Origin: Sulfurovaceae bacterium | GTDB taxonomy: Bacteria > Campylobacterota > Campylobacteria > Campylobacterales > Sulfurovaceae | Length of the DNA: 64,000 nt | Assembly: GCA_028714675.1 (NCBI GenBank) | Contig: JAQTLV010000001.1 | Span: forward strand, 406,733-470,732 | Reading direction: 5' to 3' | Shown: positions 49,404-58,097 of the stretch, piece by piece | How positions within the stretch are numbered: the first letter of the stretch is position 1 | How the letters are laid out: the number at the start of each line of letters is the position of its first letter | Notes under the pieces: generated by a model | Seen by the model: only the letters and a program-made list of their open reading frames with translations | Told to the model about the DNA's origin: nothing | The model's database searches: none | Program-made: the position numbers and the translations under genes

Positions 49404-51113
49404 ATGCAATCAACTGAAAAGTTTATGCTTCATCACTATCCAAAGCTTTCTAAACTACCTAAAAGAATTCGTTCTAAACTTTTTAGAACTCTAGAGGGGT
49501 TATTTCACGAAAAAGAGATAAATAGCTTTTTGGAAAATAATAGTCATAAAGATTTATTTGGATTTATTGAAGCTGTGCTAGAATATTTTAATATAAGTAT
49601 AGGTGTAAAACAACAAGAATTAGAGAGAATCCCATCATATGGCAAGGTTGTAATCATAGCAAATCATCCACTTGGTGCTTTGGATTCTTTAGCACTTATA
49701 GATGTTGTTAAAGATGTGCGTAAAGATATAAAAGTGGTTGCTAACTCTTTTTTGTCCCAATTTGAAAATTTGTCAGATATTCTTATATCAGTTGACAATA
49801 TAAAAAACAAAACAGACAAAAAAGCCATCATGGAAATATATGAGGCATTAAATAAACAACAAGCAGTTATTATATTTCCTTCAGGGGAAGTTAGTAGAGC
49901 AAAATTAAATGGCATAAAAGATACAAAGTGGAGAAGTGGATTTTTAAAAATAGCGAAAAAAACACAATCACCAATTTTACCAATTTACATAAAGGCAAAA
50001 AATTCTAAAATGTTTTATATGCTATCTTGGGTAAATAAGTCAGTTGCGACAGCAACATTGCCTCATGAAATGTTTAAATCATTTAAAAAAAATATAGATT
50101 TTAGGATAGGCAATCCAATCGCATTTGAAACATATAATATAAATGGACTTGATATTGATAAAAATGTGAAACTCATCAAAAAACATTTCTATAAAATTGC
50201 AAAAGGCAAAAAGGAGATTTTTGAAACACAAAATCCAATTGCTCATGCTGAACAAAGACAAGACATAAAACAAGCTATAAAAAATGCTACTTTACTTGGA
50301 AAAACTTTTGATAACAAGCAGATACTTTTGTATGATACTGACAAAGAAGATAGCATCATAAAAGAGATAGGAAGATTAAGAGAGATTAGTTTTCGTTTTG
50401 TTGGAGAAGGTAGCGGCAAAAGAAGAGATGTAGATGAATTTGATAGATATTATAAACACATAATAGTTTGGGATGATGAAGCACTTGAAATTGCAGGAGC
50501 TTATAGGATAGGCATAGGATCTGAAATATTAAAAGAAAAAGGATTCGATGGATTGTATACATCTAAATTATTCAATTTTTCTGACGCATTTAAAGATATT
50601 GCCAATCTTGGAGTTGAGCTTGGGCGTAGTTTTGTGCAACCAAAATATTGGAACAGTAGAGCACTTGATTATCTATGGCAAGGCATAGGGGCTTTTTTGA
50701 AAACAAATCCAGACATTCGTTATCTTTTTGGCGCAGTTAGTATTAGTGATACATTTAACGATATTGCAAAAGCTATGATGATAGATTTTTATACAAATTA
50801 TTTTGGCGCAAAAACAAATATTGTTACGCATAAATATCCATATATATTTTTACCTGAGCATACAGATATGTGTAAAAAAGTTTTTGTTTACAATGACTAT
50901 AAAAAAGATTTACAGGCCTTAAAGGATGAACTTGGTGTTTTCAATCTAACTATTCCAACTTTGTATAAACAATATAGTGAACTTTGCGAAGATGGTGGTG
51001 TGAAGTTTTATGATTTTGGGCTTGATGTTGATTTTGGAAATTGTATAGACGGATTTATAGTTGCTGATATTACACTAATCAAAGATAGTAAACGCAAAAG
51101 ATATTTAGAGTAG
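49404..51113 (+). CDS. olsF: Bifunctional ornithine-lipid synthase, OlsF-like (two fused acyltransferases)
   Basis: The 569-residue protein fuses two acyltransferase domains, the architecture of OlsF. Residues about 60-270 are a PlsC-like O-acyltransferase with ANHPLGALDSL (His88...Asp94) and IFPSGEVSR. Residues about 310-540 are an OlsB-like N-acyltransferase with FVGEGSGKRRDVDEFDRYY and IAGAYRIG. OlsF makes ornithine lipids in one polypeptide, and ornithine lipids commonly replace phospholipids when phosphate is scarce. Location directly after the pst-phoU-regulator genes fits that role. Catalytic activity is inferred from architecture. Confidence 0.8.
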   Translation: MQSTEKFMLHHYPKLSKLPKRIRSKLFRTLEGLFHEKEINSFLENNSHKDLFGFIEAVLEYFNISIGVKQQELERIPSYGKVVIIANHPLGALDSLALIDVVKDVRKDIKVVANSFLSQFENLSDILISVDNIKNKTDKKAIMEIYEALNKQQAVIIFPSGEVSRAKLNGIKDTKWRSGFLKIAKKTQSPILPIYIKAKNSKMFYMLSWVNKSVATATLPHEMFKSFKKNIDFRIGNPIAFETYNINGLDIDKNVKLIKKHFYKIAKGKKEIFETQNPIAHAEQRQDIKQAIKNATLLGKTFDNKQILLYDTDKEDSIIKEIGRLREISFRFVGEGSGKRRDVDEFDRYYKHIIVWDDEALEIAGAYRIGIGSEILKEKGFDGLYTSKLFNFSDAFKDIANLGVELGRSFVQPKYWNSRALDYLWQGIGAFLKTNPDIRYLFGAVSISDTFNDIAKAMMIDFYTNYFGAKTNIVTHKYPYIFLPEHTDMCKKVFVYNDYKKDLQALKDELGVFNLTIPTLYKQYSELCEDGGVKFYDFGLDVDFGNCIDGFIVADITLIKDSKRKRYLE

Positions 51114-51118
51114 AAAAA

Positions 51119-52192
51119 TTAAAATTTTCTACTTTCTATTGATTTGGGACATTTATATTTTTGATCCAAAAATTCATTGAGTTCTTTAGATTTTTCTATC
51201 ATGTTTGACAAATTTGATTTGATTTCTTCCTTGTACTCATCTACACCTATATCAAAAAGTCGAATTCTGTACGAAAAGTATATTATATTATTATCTACAC
51301 CAAACATAAAAGGTGGATATGGATTACTGTTTATAAACTCAAATAATTCAAGCAACCCATTTTTTGGTAAAATATTTAGAGGGGATGTAGCAATCAAAAA
51401 GTTTCTATTGTTGTTAAAAATTCTTATCAATGCACTTCCGTAATGAAATTCCCACATTTCAAAGCTACCGGATTTACAAACTATAGGGTTTAAGCCTATT
51501 TTCTCTAGGGTATCTTCTACAAAAGTTTCAATAGTGCTTTTCTCATATAAATCAAAAAGTGTTATATCTATATTGTTTCCACAATTTTTGCAAAACTTAC
51601 TTTTTTCGTCTATATAGCTATTACAACTATTACATTTTAGTCTAAATTTCACATCATCAAAGTCAAAATCTTCGATCTCTTTGGCTAGGTCTGTATGCAT
51701 AATTCCGAACCCAACATTATCAGCATTTTTTGTGAGTTTCATAGTAGCTATGCCAATAACCTCACTTTTTTCATTTAGCATTGGTCCACCAGAATTTCCA
51801 GGGTTAATAGCAGCATCTGTTTGTATATAGTTTTTACTATCAAGTTGTTGGTTGGAAGAAGATACTATCCCTTCAGTAATCGTAAAAGGCATACCATATG
51901 GGTATCCACATATCAATACTTTTTGCCGATTTTGAATTTCTACATCTTTATTTAGTACTATTGTACTTTTTGTGTCTAAAAGCTCATCACAATGCAAAAA
52001 AGCTATATCTACTTCTGGGTTTATCATGACTACTTTTGCTATAAATCTATCTTTTAGATGATTTTCCAATGCTACTTCTTGAGAACCATTAACTACATGA
52101 AAATTTGTAATAATATAATTTTTGTCTTTTATTAAAAAGCCTGTGCCGCTGCCATTATCCGATATTACTTTAAAAATATAATTTTGATTCAT
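51119..52192 (-). CDS. Cytosolic trypsin-like serine protease with zinc ribbon and YbjN-like tail
   Basis: The 357-residue protein has a complete chymotrypsin-fold triad: His32 (NFHVVNG), Asp62 (EVDIAFLH) and Ser134 (INPGNSGGPML), as in DegP-type peptidases. It lacks a signal peptide and PDZ domain. A zinc ribbon follows (Cys187, Cys190, Cys201, Cys204). The C-terminal 130 residues (about 220-345) have an alternating pattern like the YbjN/type III chaperone fold. It overlaps the partner gene at 52189 by 4 bp. No signal peptide implies a cytosolic protease. Its substrate is unknown. Confidence 0.78.
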   Translation of the reverse strand: MNQNYIFKVISDNGSGTGFLIKDKNYIITNFHVVNGSQEVALENHLKDRFIAKVVMINPEVDIAFLHCDELLDTKSTIVLNKDVEIQNRQKVLICGYPYGMPFTITEGIVSSSNQQLDSKNYIQTDAAINPGNSGGPMLNEKSEVIGIATMKLTKNADNVGFGIMHTDLAKEIEDFDFDDVKFRLKCNSCNSYIDEKSKFCKNCGNNIDITLFDLYEKSTIETFVEDTLEKIGLNPIVCKSGSFEMWEFHYGSALIRIFNNNRNFLIATSPLNILPKNGLLELFEFINSNPYPPFMFGVDNNIIYFSYRIRLFDIGVDEYKEEIKSNLSNMIEKSKELNEFLDQKYKCPKSIESRKF

Positions 52193-53493
52193 ATAGTTTT
52201 TCCAATATTAAATAAAACAAAAAGAATTGCCACTAAACTAGCAAATCTAGAACTTAAAAACCTAAAAACTTTTTTTGTTGAAATAGTTAGGTTTTCAAAT
52301 AATTGCTGGGAGCTCTCCTTGCCCATCTCTTTTATATAAGCTAAATCTTTAGCATAAATTGCATTATGTAATGCAAGTAACTTTGGCATAGCATCATTTG
52401 GACTTAAACCACCTATTTCTTCAAGTGTTTTTTCTATAGCATTTCGGTAATTTATATCAAGGCTATAGTCATATACTAGACTAACAAATATATCTTCTAG
52501 ATAATAGCAAAGAGACATTGCATCATTTTTGGCAATAAAGCCATCAACCCTTTCTCTTGCTTTTTCAATTCTTTCTTTCATAATATCTTCTGAACTTCTA
52601 ATTTTAGGTATGAAAAAATTTAGAGCAAAAATATTTTTTTTGAATTCATCATCATTTTTATCTGTAAGTGTATTAATAAATTTTTTACCTTTTTTAATTC
52701 TAACATTAAATGATTCATCACCATTGTACATTGCATCTATTATGTCTGCAATTTCATATTTCATAGCCCCATTTAAATATGGCATTGAACCTAATTTAAA
52801 CAGTGAAATAACTATGATATCCCATTGAAAATCATCAAGTTGTTTTTCTTGGAAAAAGGCTATATATTCTCCAGCTACCTTCAAAATATCCCTGATATCT
52901 GATATGACTTGGTTTTCTTGATCTGGCGTGGGATATATTTTTTGTGGAGACTCTATATACATAGCATCATAGTCATGCGCCAAAAGAACACTATTTTTTA
53001 TTGATATGTTTGCCATTTCACTAATAAGATAAAATATTTTATATGGTTCACATAATATTAACGGTATATTTTGTTCAAATACTAATTCATCCCCAACAAG
53101 ATGTATCTGAGCAATGTCTAAATCCCTGAAATTTATTTCAGATACTTTTCTCAATAGCGCTACTTTATTTGTATTTTCTGTTATTTTTAAAAAAGGAACT
53201 TTTATTTTAAATCCATCTTTTGAAACATCTATTAATATTCTTACATAACCATTTATGTATTCAGATTTAAATTCTTTATTCTCTTTTAATAGTGCTTTAT
53301 CTATTGAATTATCGTGTGTATAATTTATAACATGTGCTATTGATTTATAGTATTTTTTGTCATCAAAAGCATCCAAGGCTTCATCCCATGAGTCTAAACA
53401 ATATGTTGGCTCAGTCCCATTCCGTATTGGTCTTTTGTATTTTGGTAATATATTTTCCATAAAGCTACTTAATTTTTGAAAATATTCTATCAT
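52189..53493 (-). CDS. Uncharacterised partner of the trypsin-like protease, C-terminal membrane anchor
   Basis: I do not recognise this 434-residue protein. Residues about 80-190 have the strand-helix pattern of YbjN-like domains (IRILIDVSKDGFKIKVPFL, then GDELVFEQNIPLILCEPYKIFYLISEMA). A helical middle region (about 205-395) and a single hydrophobic C-terminal segment (FASLVAILFVLFNI, about 417-430) follow, suggesting a tail-anchored membrane protein. It is the upstream gene of a two-gene operon, coupled by ATGA to the protease. It is divergent from a PhoB-like regulator gene only 69 bp away, so expression could be linked to phosphate. Function unknown. Confidence 0.7.
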   Translation of the reverse strand: MIEYFQKLSSFMENILPKYKRPIRNGTEPTYCLDSWDEALDAFDDKKYYKSIAHVINYTHDNSIDKALLKENKEFKSEYINGYVRILIDVSKDGFKIKVPFLKITENTNKVALLRKVSEINFRDLDIAQIHLVGDELVFEQNIPLILCEPYKIFYLISEMANISIKNSVLLAHDYDAMYIESPQKIYPTPDQENQVISDIRDILKVAGEYIAFFQEKQLDDFQWDIIVISLFKLGSMPYLNGAMKYEIADIIDAMYNGDESFNVRIKKGKKFINTLTDKNDDEFKKNIFALNFFIPKIRSSEDIMKERIEKARERVDGFIAKNDAMSLCYYLEDIFVSLVYDYSLDINYRNAIEKTLEEIGGLSPNDAMPKLLALHNAIYAKDLAYIKEMGKESSQQLFENLTISTKKVFRFLSSRFASLVAILFVLFNIGKTI

Positions 53494-53562
53494 AAATGTA
53501 TTTACTGGATTCTTATTGTTATATAAATTTAAATTAATATATATTGTATGTTATAATATTTT

Positions 53563-54243
53563 ATGCAAAAAGAAAATATTGAAATTGTAGTCATAGAAGA
53601 TGAAGCCGATTTATTAGAATTACTTGAATATCATATATCAAAAGAAGGATATCAAGTGTCAGGTTTTTTATCTACAGAAAGTGTAGAGCAATTTTTAGAA
53701 GAAGAAAATCCATCAATAATGATAGTTGACAGAAATTTACCAAATGTTGAAGGAAGTAGTTTTGTAAAAAAATTACGAAAAAAAGGTTATGATATACCAG
53801 TTATATTTTTAAGCGCAAAAGATAGTGATGAAGACATAGAAGAAGGTTTTGAGGTTGGTGGGGATGATTATATAACAAAACCTTTTAATCCAAAAGAGTT
53901 GATTTTGAGAATAAAAGCATTACTAAAAAGAAGTGGGTTGGAGTCGAAAGAAAAATATACATATAAAAATATTATATTAGATTGTACTAGTAGAAATGTT
54001 TTTATAGATGGGAAAGATATATCTTTGACAAATTTAGAATTTGAATTGCTTTTGTATTTTATGAAAAATATATCTAAAGTTGTAGAGAGAGATACTCTTT
54101 ATGAGCTTTTTTGGAATGATAAACAAGACGAGCCTAATTATAATGCAATAAATGTAGCTATTGCAAGGCTTAAAAAAAAGATGGGCAGTAAATACGAAAA
54201 TTATATAAAATCAGTTTGGGGAAGTGGTTACAAGTTTGAGTAA
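53563..54243 (+). CDS. Second PhoB/OmpR-family response regulator
   Basis: The 226-residue regulator parallels the one at 48645 along its length. Its receiver has IEDEADLLEL, Asp56 in IMIVDRNLPN, GGDDYITKPFNPKELI and RIKALLKRSG. The winged-helix domain has LTNLEFELLLYF and ends SVWGSGYKFE. No sensor kinase is adjacent. It is divergent from the protease/partner operon and lies upstream of ppk2, so it could control either. A duplication of the PhoB-like gene within the phosphate island is the simplest origin. Confidence 0.88.
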   Translation: MQKENIEIVVIEDEADLLELLEYHISKEGYQVSGFLSTESVEQFLEEENPSIMIVDRNLPNVEGSSFVKKLRKKGYDIPVIFLSAKDSDEDIEEGFEVGGDDYITKPFNPKELILRIKALLKRSGLESKEKYTYKNIILDCTSRNVFIDGKDISLTNLEFELLLYFMKNISKVVERDTLYELFWNDKQDEPNYNAINVAIARLKKKMGSKYENYIKSVWGSGYKFE

Positions 54244-54303
54244 CCAATAAATCTATTTCACATGGTAAAATAGATATAATATAAGCCTAAAAAACTTTAT
54301 TGG
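54244..54303. repeat. Nested inverted repeats before ppk2
   Basis: CCAATAAA (54244-54251) pairs with TTTATTGG (54296-54303), and inside it ATCTATTT (54251-54258) pairs with AAATAGAT (54268-54275). The inner arm abuts a TATAAT -10-like box (54275-54280). The repeat begins directly after the regulator's stop codon and ends about 14 bp before the ppk2 ribosome-binding site. It may be an operator for the adjacent regulator, or an mRNA structure. Confidence 0.5.
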
Positions 54304-54327
54304 TAATTATAGATTTGGAGATATTAA

Positions 54328-55179
54328 GTGGAATTTGAAGATTTCTTAAAACAATTTAACGCAGACAGTAACTTTAAACAAAAAGTATTTAAAAATTTTT
54401 CGTCCGCACTCCAAGAAGATTCATTAGAGCCATATCAAGTGGAGTTAATTAAATTACAAAACTATCTTGATGAAAACAATAAAAAAATGATTGTTTTAGT
54501 AGAAGGTCGTGATGCATCTGGGAAGGGTGGTGCAATTCGTAGAATTACAAGGTACATGAATGAAAAACATTATCGTGTAGTGGCACTTGGTAAACCATCA
54601 GATGTGCAAAGAACACAATGGTACTTTCAAAGATATGTTGAGCAGTTTCCTCATGGTGGTGAAATAGTACTTTTTGATAGAAGTTGGTACAATAGAGCTA
54701 TGGTAGAGCCTGTTTTTGGATTTTGTACAAAAGAAGAATATGAGACCTTTATCAAAAGTGTTCCAATTTTTGAAGTAGATTTGATTAATCATGGCTTCTT
54801 TTTTGTAAAAATATATTTTTCTGTAACAAAAGATATGCAAAACTTTAGATTTCAAGAGAGAGAAACAAATCCTTTGAAACAATGGAAGCTTAGTGAAATA
54901 GACTTGCAAATGCAAGAGAGATGGGATGATTTTACGCTTATGAAATATGAAATGCTCAAGCGTACACATACTAGAAAAACACCTTGGACAGTAATAAGAA
55001 GTGATGATAAGTTTAAAGCGAGGCTAAATGCTATAAAAACTATATTAAATCATGTTCCTTATGAAGATAAAAATACAGATTTAGATTTCACGGTGGATCC
55101 TGAAATAGTTCATGATGGACGTAGAGAAATAGAAATTATGGAAATGGATTTAGCAAAACAAGGTAAATTTGTTGGATAA
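54328..55179 (+). CDS. ppk2: Polyphosphate kinase 2
   Basis: PPK2 transfers phosphate between polyphosphate and nucleotides, usually favouring NTP or NDP synthesis. The 283-residue protein has Walker A in EGRDASGKGGAIRRI (about 59-73) and Walker B/lid in VLFDRSWYNRAMVEPVFGF (Asp117). The single-domain form and length suggest class I, phosphorylating nucleoside diphosphates. It starts at GTG 54328 with GGAG eight bases upstream. It follows a PhoB-like regulator, so it belongs to the phosphate island. Confidence 0.93.
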   Translation: MEFEDFLKQFNADSNFKQKVFKNFSSALQEDSLEPYQVELIKLQNYLDENNKKMIVLVEGRDASGKGGAIRRITRYMNEKHYRVVALGKPSDVQRTQWYFQRYVEQFPHGGEIVLFDRSWYNRAMVEPVFGFCTKEEYETFIKSVPIFEVDLINHGFFFVKIYFSVTKDMQNFRFQERETNPLKQWKLSEIDLQMQERWDDFTLMKYEMLKRTHTRKTPWTVIRSDDKFKARLNAIKTILNHVPYEDKNTDLDFTVDPEIVHDGRREIEIMEMDLAKQGKFVG

Positions 55180-55181
55180 AA

Positions 55182-55197
55182 CCACCTAAAAAGGTGG
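55182..55197. repeat. Short hairpin after ppk2
   Basis: CCACCT-AAAA-AGGTGG is a perfect 6-bp stem with a four-base loop, starting two bases after the ppk2 stop. No T-run follows on the plus strand, so it is a weak terminator at best and may be an mRNA 3'-end structure. Confidence 0.4.
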
Positions 55198-55301
55198 CTA
55201 ATTAAAAGAAGGAGTAAAAGAATTGCAAAATCAATCTTGCAACATTCTAATTGTACTTCAAAAAGATTAACAGTCGTGAAACAAAAAAGGCAAAATAATT
55301 A

Positions 55302-55853
55302 ATGCAAAATAAACAACAGCTTTGTGGGATAGATGAAGCAGGTCGTGGGCCACTTGCAGGACCACTGGTTATGGCAGGAGTTGTTTTAATGCAATCTATG
55401 GAAGGATTGGCTGATTCAAAGAAATTATCATCCAAAAAAAGAGAAGAATTATTTGAAAAAATTACTAAAATTTCCAAATATCATATTGTCGTAATAAATT
55501 CAAAGCAAATTGATGACATTGGTATATCAGCTTGTTTGGCATATGGACTTAAGAGTATAATTGAAAATCTAAGTGGATTTGATTATTTATTTGATGGTAA
55601 TTGTACATTTGGTGTAGAAAATTTAAAAACTATGATAAAAGCAGATGATAAAGTGCATGAAGTAAGTGCGGCTAGTATATTGGCAAAAGTAACTAGGGAC
55701 AAAATTATGGAGGACTACGATATATCATATCCTAATTATGGGTTTAAATCGCATAAGGGGTATGGCACAAAGTCCCACATAGAGGCTATTTTAAAATTTG
55801 GTAGATGTGATATACATAGATATAGTTATAGGCTCAAAGAGATTGATTACTAA
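55302..55853 (+). CDS. rnhB: Ribonuclease HII
   Basis: RNase HII removes ribonucleotides from DNA. The 183-residue protein has the catalytic motif GIDEAGRGPLAGP (Asp11, Glu12), the DGN segment, and KVHEVSAASILAKVTRDKIM with the conserved lysine and aspartate. It is a monocistronic plus-strand gene after ppk2. It converges with the CZB gene, and a terminator-like hairpin is inside that gene's end. A short open frame (55223-55270) upstream is not counted as a gene. Confidence 0.95.
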   Translation: MQNKQQLCGIDEAGRGPLAGPLVMAGVVLMQSMEGLADSKKLSSKKREELFEKITKISKYHIVVINSKQIDDIGISACLAYGLKSIIENLSGFDYLFDGNCTFGVENLKTMIKADDKVHEVSAASILAKVTRDKIMEDYDISYPNYGFKSHKGYGTKSHIEAILKFGRCDIHRYSYRLKEIDY

Positions 55854-55863
55854 GTTATCAAAA

Positions 55864-56328
55864 CTAAATTGCATCTAGTGAATCTTGTGGTGTTAGATGC
55901 ACTTTTTTTTGCAACAAGCCAAGTTTATTTACTAGATTGCCCGATATTTTTTCTAGATTATTATAATAGCTATTTGCTAAATTAATATCATTTTCACTAA
56001 GATGTTTTTTCTTTGTTCCAAAAATATTTTCAAAAAAACCTTTTTTTTGTTCGCCAAAATAAATTTTAAAAATTTCAAGATATACATTGTGAAGCTGGGT
56101 GTGTAATATTTCTATTTCGGAAATAAGATTGCTTAGCGAGTCATCTATGCTGCAAAGTTTTTGACATTCGCTATAAAGCCATTTTCCAAAATTACATTGT
56201 GTGAAATCAACTGGAATAGCATTTTTATCAAATTCAAAACCAAATATTAGCATATGAGCTCTTTGTACCCATCTCAAATGAGCAGCTTTTGCTTGATTTA
56301 GATGCTCCACAATGTCTGTTTTAGTCAT
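55864..56328 (-). CDS. Stand-alone CZB-domain zinc-binding protein (copy 1)
   Basis: The 154-residue protein carries a chemoreceptor zinc-binding (CZB) domain: HLRWVQRA (His17), the Cys in FTQCNFGKWLYSE, and the ILHTQLHNVYLEIF histidines. It lacks membrane segments and a signalling module, so it is a soluble free-standing CZB protein. I chose ATG 56328, with GGGGA six bases upstream, because it matches the start of the neighbouring copy; a TTG at 56340 would add four residues. It is a tandem paralogue of the gene at 56484. A chemotaxis or zinc/redox-sensing role is suggested by the family. Confidence 0.82.
   Translation of the reverse strand: MTKTDIVEHLNQAKAAHLRWVQRAHMLIFGFEFDKNAIPVDFTQCNFGKWLYSECQKLCSIDDSLSNLISEIEILHTQLHNVYLEIFKIYFGEQKKGFFENIFGTKKKHLSENDINLANSYYNNLEKISGNLVNKLGLLQKKVHLTPQDSLDAI
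55871..55910 (+). terminator. Terminator-like hairpin for rnhB
   Basis: GCATCTA (55871-55877) pairs with TAGATGC (55894-55900) around a 16-base loop, followed by ACTTTTTTTT. It lies inside the 3' end of the convergent CZB gene, about 18 bp after the rnhB stop. The long loop makes it a weak intrinsic terminator candidate. Confidence 0.4.
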
Positions 56329-56483
56329 TTTATTCCCCAATATTTTTTAAAGCAAATTATAACTTTTATATATTTAAAGGAATATTAATTTAATATTTTA
56401 AAATCATTTTTTATATTATATATTTATAAGGAAATATTATATTTTACATTATAATATCGATAATATGAGATTGAAGCTTATAA

Positions 56484-56939
56484 TTATCTATTGGTTCTTC
56501 TTGTGTTATGTATCTTTTTTTGTAAAGAAGTAAGTTTTTTTATTAAATGTTCGGATATATTCTCTAGATTTCTATAATGTTCATTTGCAATTTTTACTTC
56601 ATCTTCATTGAGAGATTTTTTCTTTGTTTTAAATAGACCTCTTAAAAAACCTTTTTTTTGTTCACCAAAATAAATTTTAAAAATTTCAAAATATGAGTTA
56701 TGAAGTTGTAAGTGAAGTCGTTCTATGTCAGCAATAAGATCTTTTATTGGGTCATTTATATGACAAAGCGCTTGACATTCACCATAAAGCCATTTTCCAA
56801 AAACACATTGAGTTGAATCAATAGGAACAGAATCTTTTTCAAATTCAAAACCAAACATCAACATATATGCTCTTTGAACCCATTGCAAATGAGCTGATTT
56901 AGCTTGATTTAATTGCCGTGCTGTATCTGTTTTTGTCAT
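56484..56939 (-). CDS. Stand-alone CZB-domain zinc-binding protein (copy 2)
   Basis: The 151-residue protein aligns along its length with copy 1 at 55864 (MTKTDTARQLNQAKSAHLQWVQRAYMLMFGFEFEKDS). It keeps the same CZB ligands: His in HLQWVQ, Cys in TQCVFGKWLYGE and the HLQLHNSYFEIF pair. The upstream regions of both copies also match, with TATTTTT(T)AAAG and ATTATAACTTTTAT blocks, so the duplication included the promoter. GGGGA precedes ATG 56939 with the same spacing as in copy 1. Confidence 0.82.
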   Translation of the reverse strand: MTKTDTARQLNQAKSAHLQWVQRAYMLMFGFEFEKDSVPIDSTQCVFGKWLYGECQALCHINDPIKDLIADIERLHLQLHNSYFEIFKIYFGEQKKGFLRGLFKTKKKSLNEDEVKIANEHYRNLENISEHLIKKLTSLQKKIHNTRRTNR

Positions 56940-57020
56940 CTGCCATCCCCACTATTTTTAAAGTTATAAAATTATAACTTTTATAAATTTAAAAACTAGT
57001 TTAATATTTACAATAAAATA

Positions 57021-58097
57021 TTATTTATTGTAAATACTCTTTATATTTTGCATTTTGCTACTCATATTCAAAAGAGCCATATCAGCTATTACTATAGCCA
57101 TCATAGCTTCACACACTACAACACCACGGATTGCAACACATGGGTCATGCCTTCCCTTTAAATTACAAGAAACCTCATTGCCTTGCGTGTCAACAGTTTG
57201 TTGCTCTTGAAAAATAGATGGGGTTGGCTTGAAGTATGTTTTTACAACAATTTCATCACCATTGCTGATACCACCCAAAATACCTCCACTGTGGTTTGAG
57301 CTAAAACCATTTTTTGTTATTTGGTCATTATTTTGTGAGCCTTTTACTTTAGAAGAGGTTATCCCATCCCCTATCTCTACAGCTTTAACTGCATTTATAC
57401 CCATCATTGCTTCGGCTATTGTCCCATCTAGTTTATAATATAGTGGCTCTCCTAATCCAACAGGAACACCACTAACTTTGGTTACAACAGTTCCTCCAAT
57501 TGAGTCATGTGCATTTTTTGTATCCATGATGAGTTTTTCTTGAGAGTCTTCCACGCTTTTATCTAAAGCAAATAATTTACTTTTTTTGGCATATTCAAAA
57601 TCATGAGAAGATGCTTCAATATTTCCTATAGAACTTATTCCTGCTTCGACTGTGATACCAATTTCTTTTAACATAAGTTTAGCAATCGCTCCAGCTGCTA
57701 CTCTAGCAGCTGTTTCTCTAGCAGATGAGCGTCCACCTCCACGATAATCTCTTAAGCCATATTTATGAAAGTATGTCAAATCAGCATGAGCTGGACGAAA
57801 AAGGTTTTTTACATTTTCATAATCTCCACTTTTTTGGTTTGTATTATATATAACCATAGCAATTGGAGTTCCAGTACTTACTCCATCAAAAACTCCACTT
57901 AAAATCTCGACTTTATCATCCTCTTTTCTGCCTGTCTCTAGAGGGCTTTTCCCAGGTTTTCTACGATTTAGTTCATCTTGAATAAATTCTTCGTCTATTT
58001 TTAGGCCAGCTGGAACACCATCAACTATGCATCCAATACCAATTCCATGCGATTCTCCAAATGTTGTCATTGTGAATTTTTTTCCGAAAGTATTCAT
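57021..58097 (-). CDS. aroC: Chorismate synthase
   Basis: AroC makes chorismate, the branch point of aromatic biosynthesis, using reduced FMN. The 358-residue protein has [20 protein letters not shown] near the start, [21 protein letters not shown], and [18 protein letters not shown], all family signatures. Its start overlaps the rnc stop (ATGA). The bifunctional oxidoreductase partner type cannot be told from sequence. Confidence 0.97.
   Translation of the reverse strand: MNTFGKKFTMTTFGESHGIGIGCIVDGVPAGLKIDEEFIQDELNRRKPGKSPLETGRKEDDKVEILSGVFDGVSTGTPIAMVIYNTNQKSGDYENVKNLFRPAHADLTYFHKYGLRDYRGGGRSSARETAARVAAGAIAKLMLKEIGITVEAGISSIGNIEASSHDFEYAKKSKLFALDKSVEDSQEKLIMDTKNAHDSIGGTVVTKVSGVPVGLGEPLYYKLDGTIAEAMMGINAVKAVEIGDGITSSKVKGSQNNDQITKNGFSSNHSGGILGGISNGDEIVVKTYFKPTPSIFQEQQTVDTQGNEVSCNLKGRHDPCVAIRGVVVCEAMMAIVIADMALLNMSSKMQNIKSIYNK

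Noticed and set aside
55223..55270. 16-codon frame (TTG start, AAGGAG upstream) before rnhB
   Set aside because: Too short to support; could be a leader peptide but there is no attenuator structure.
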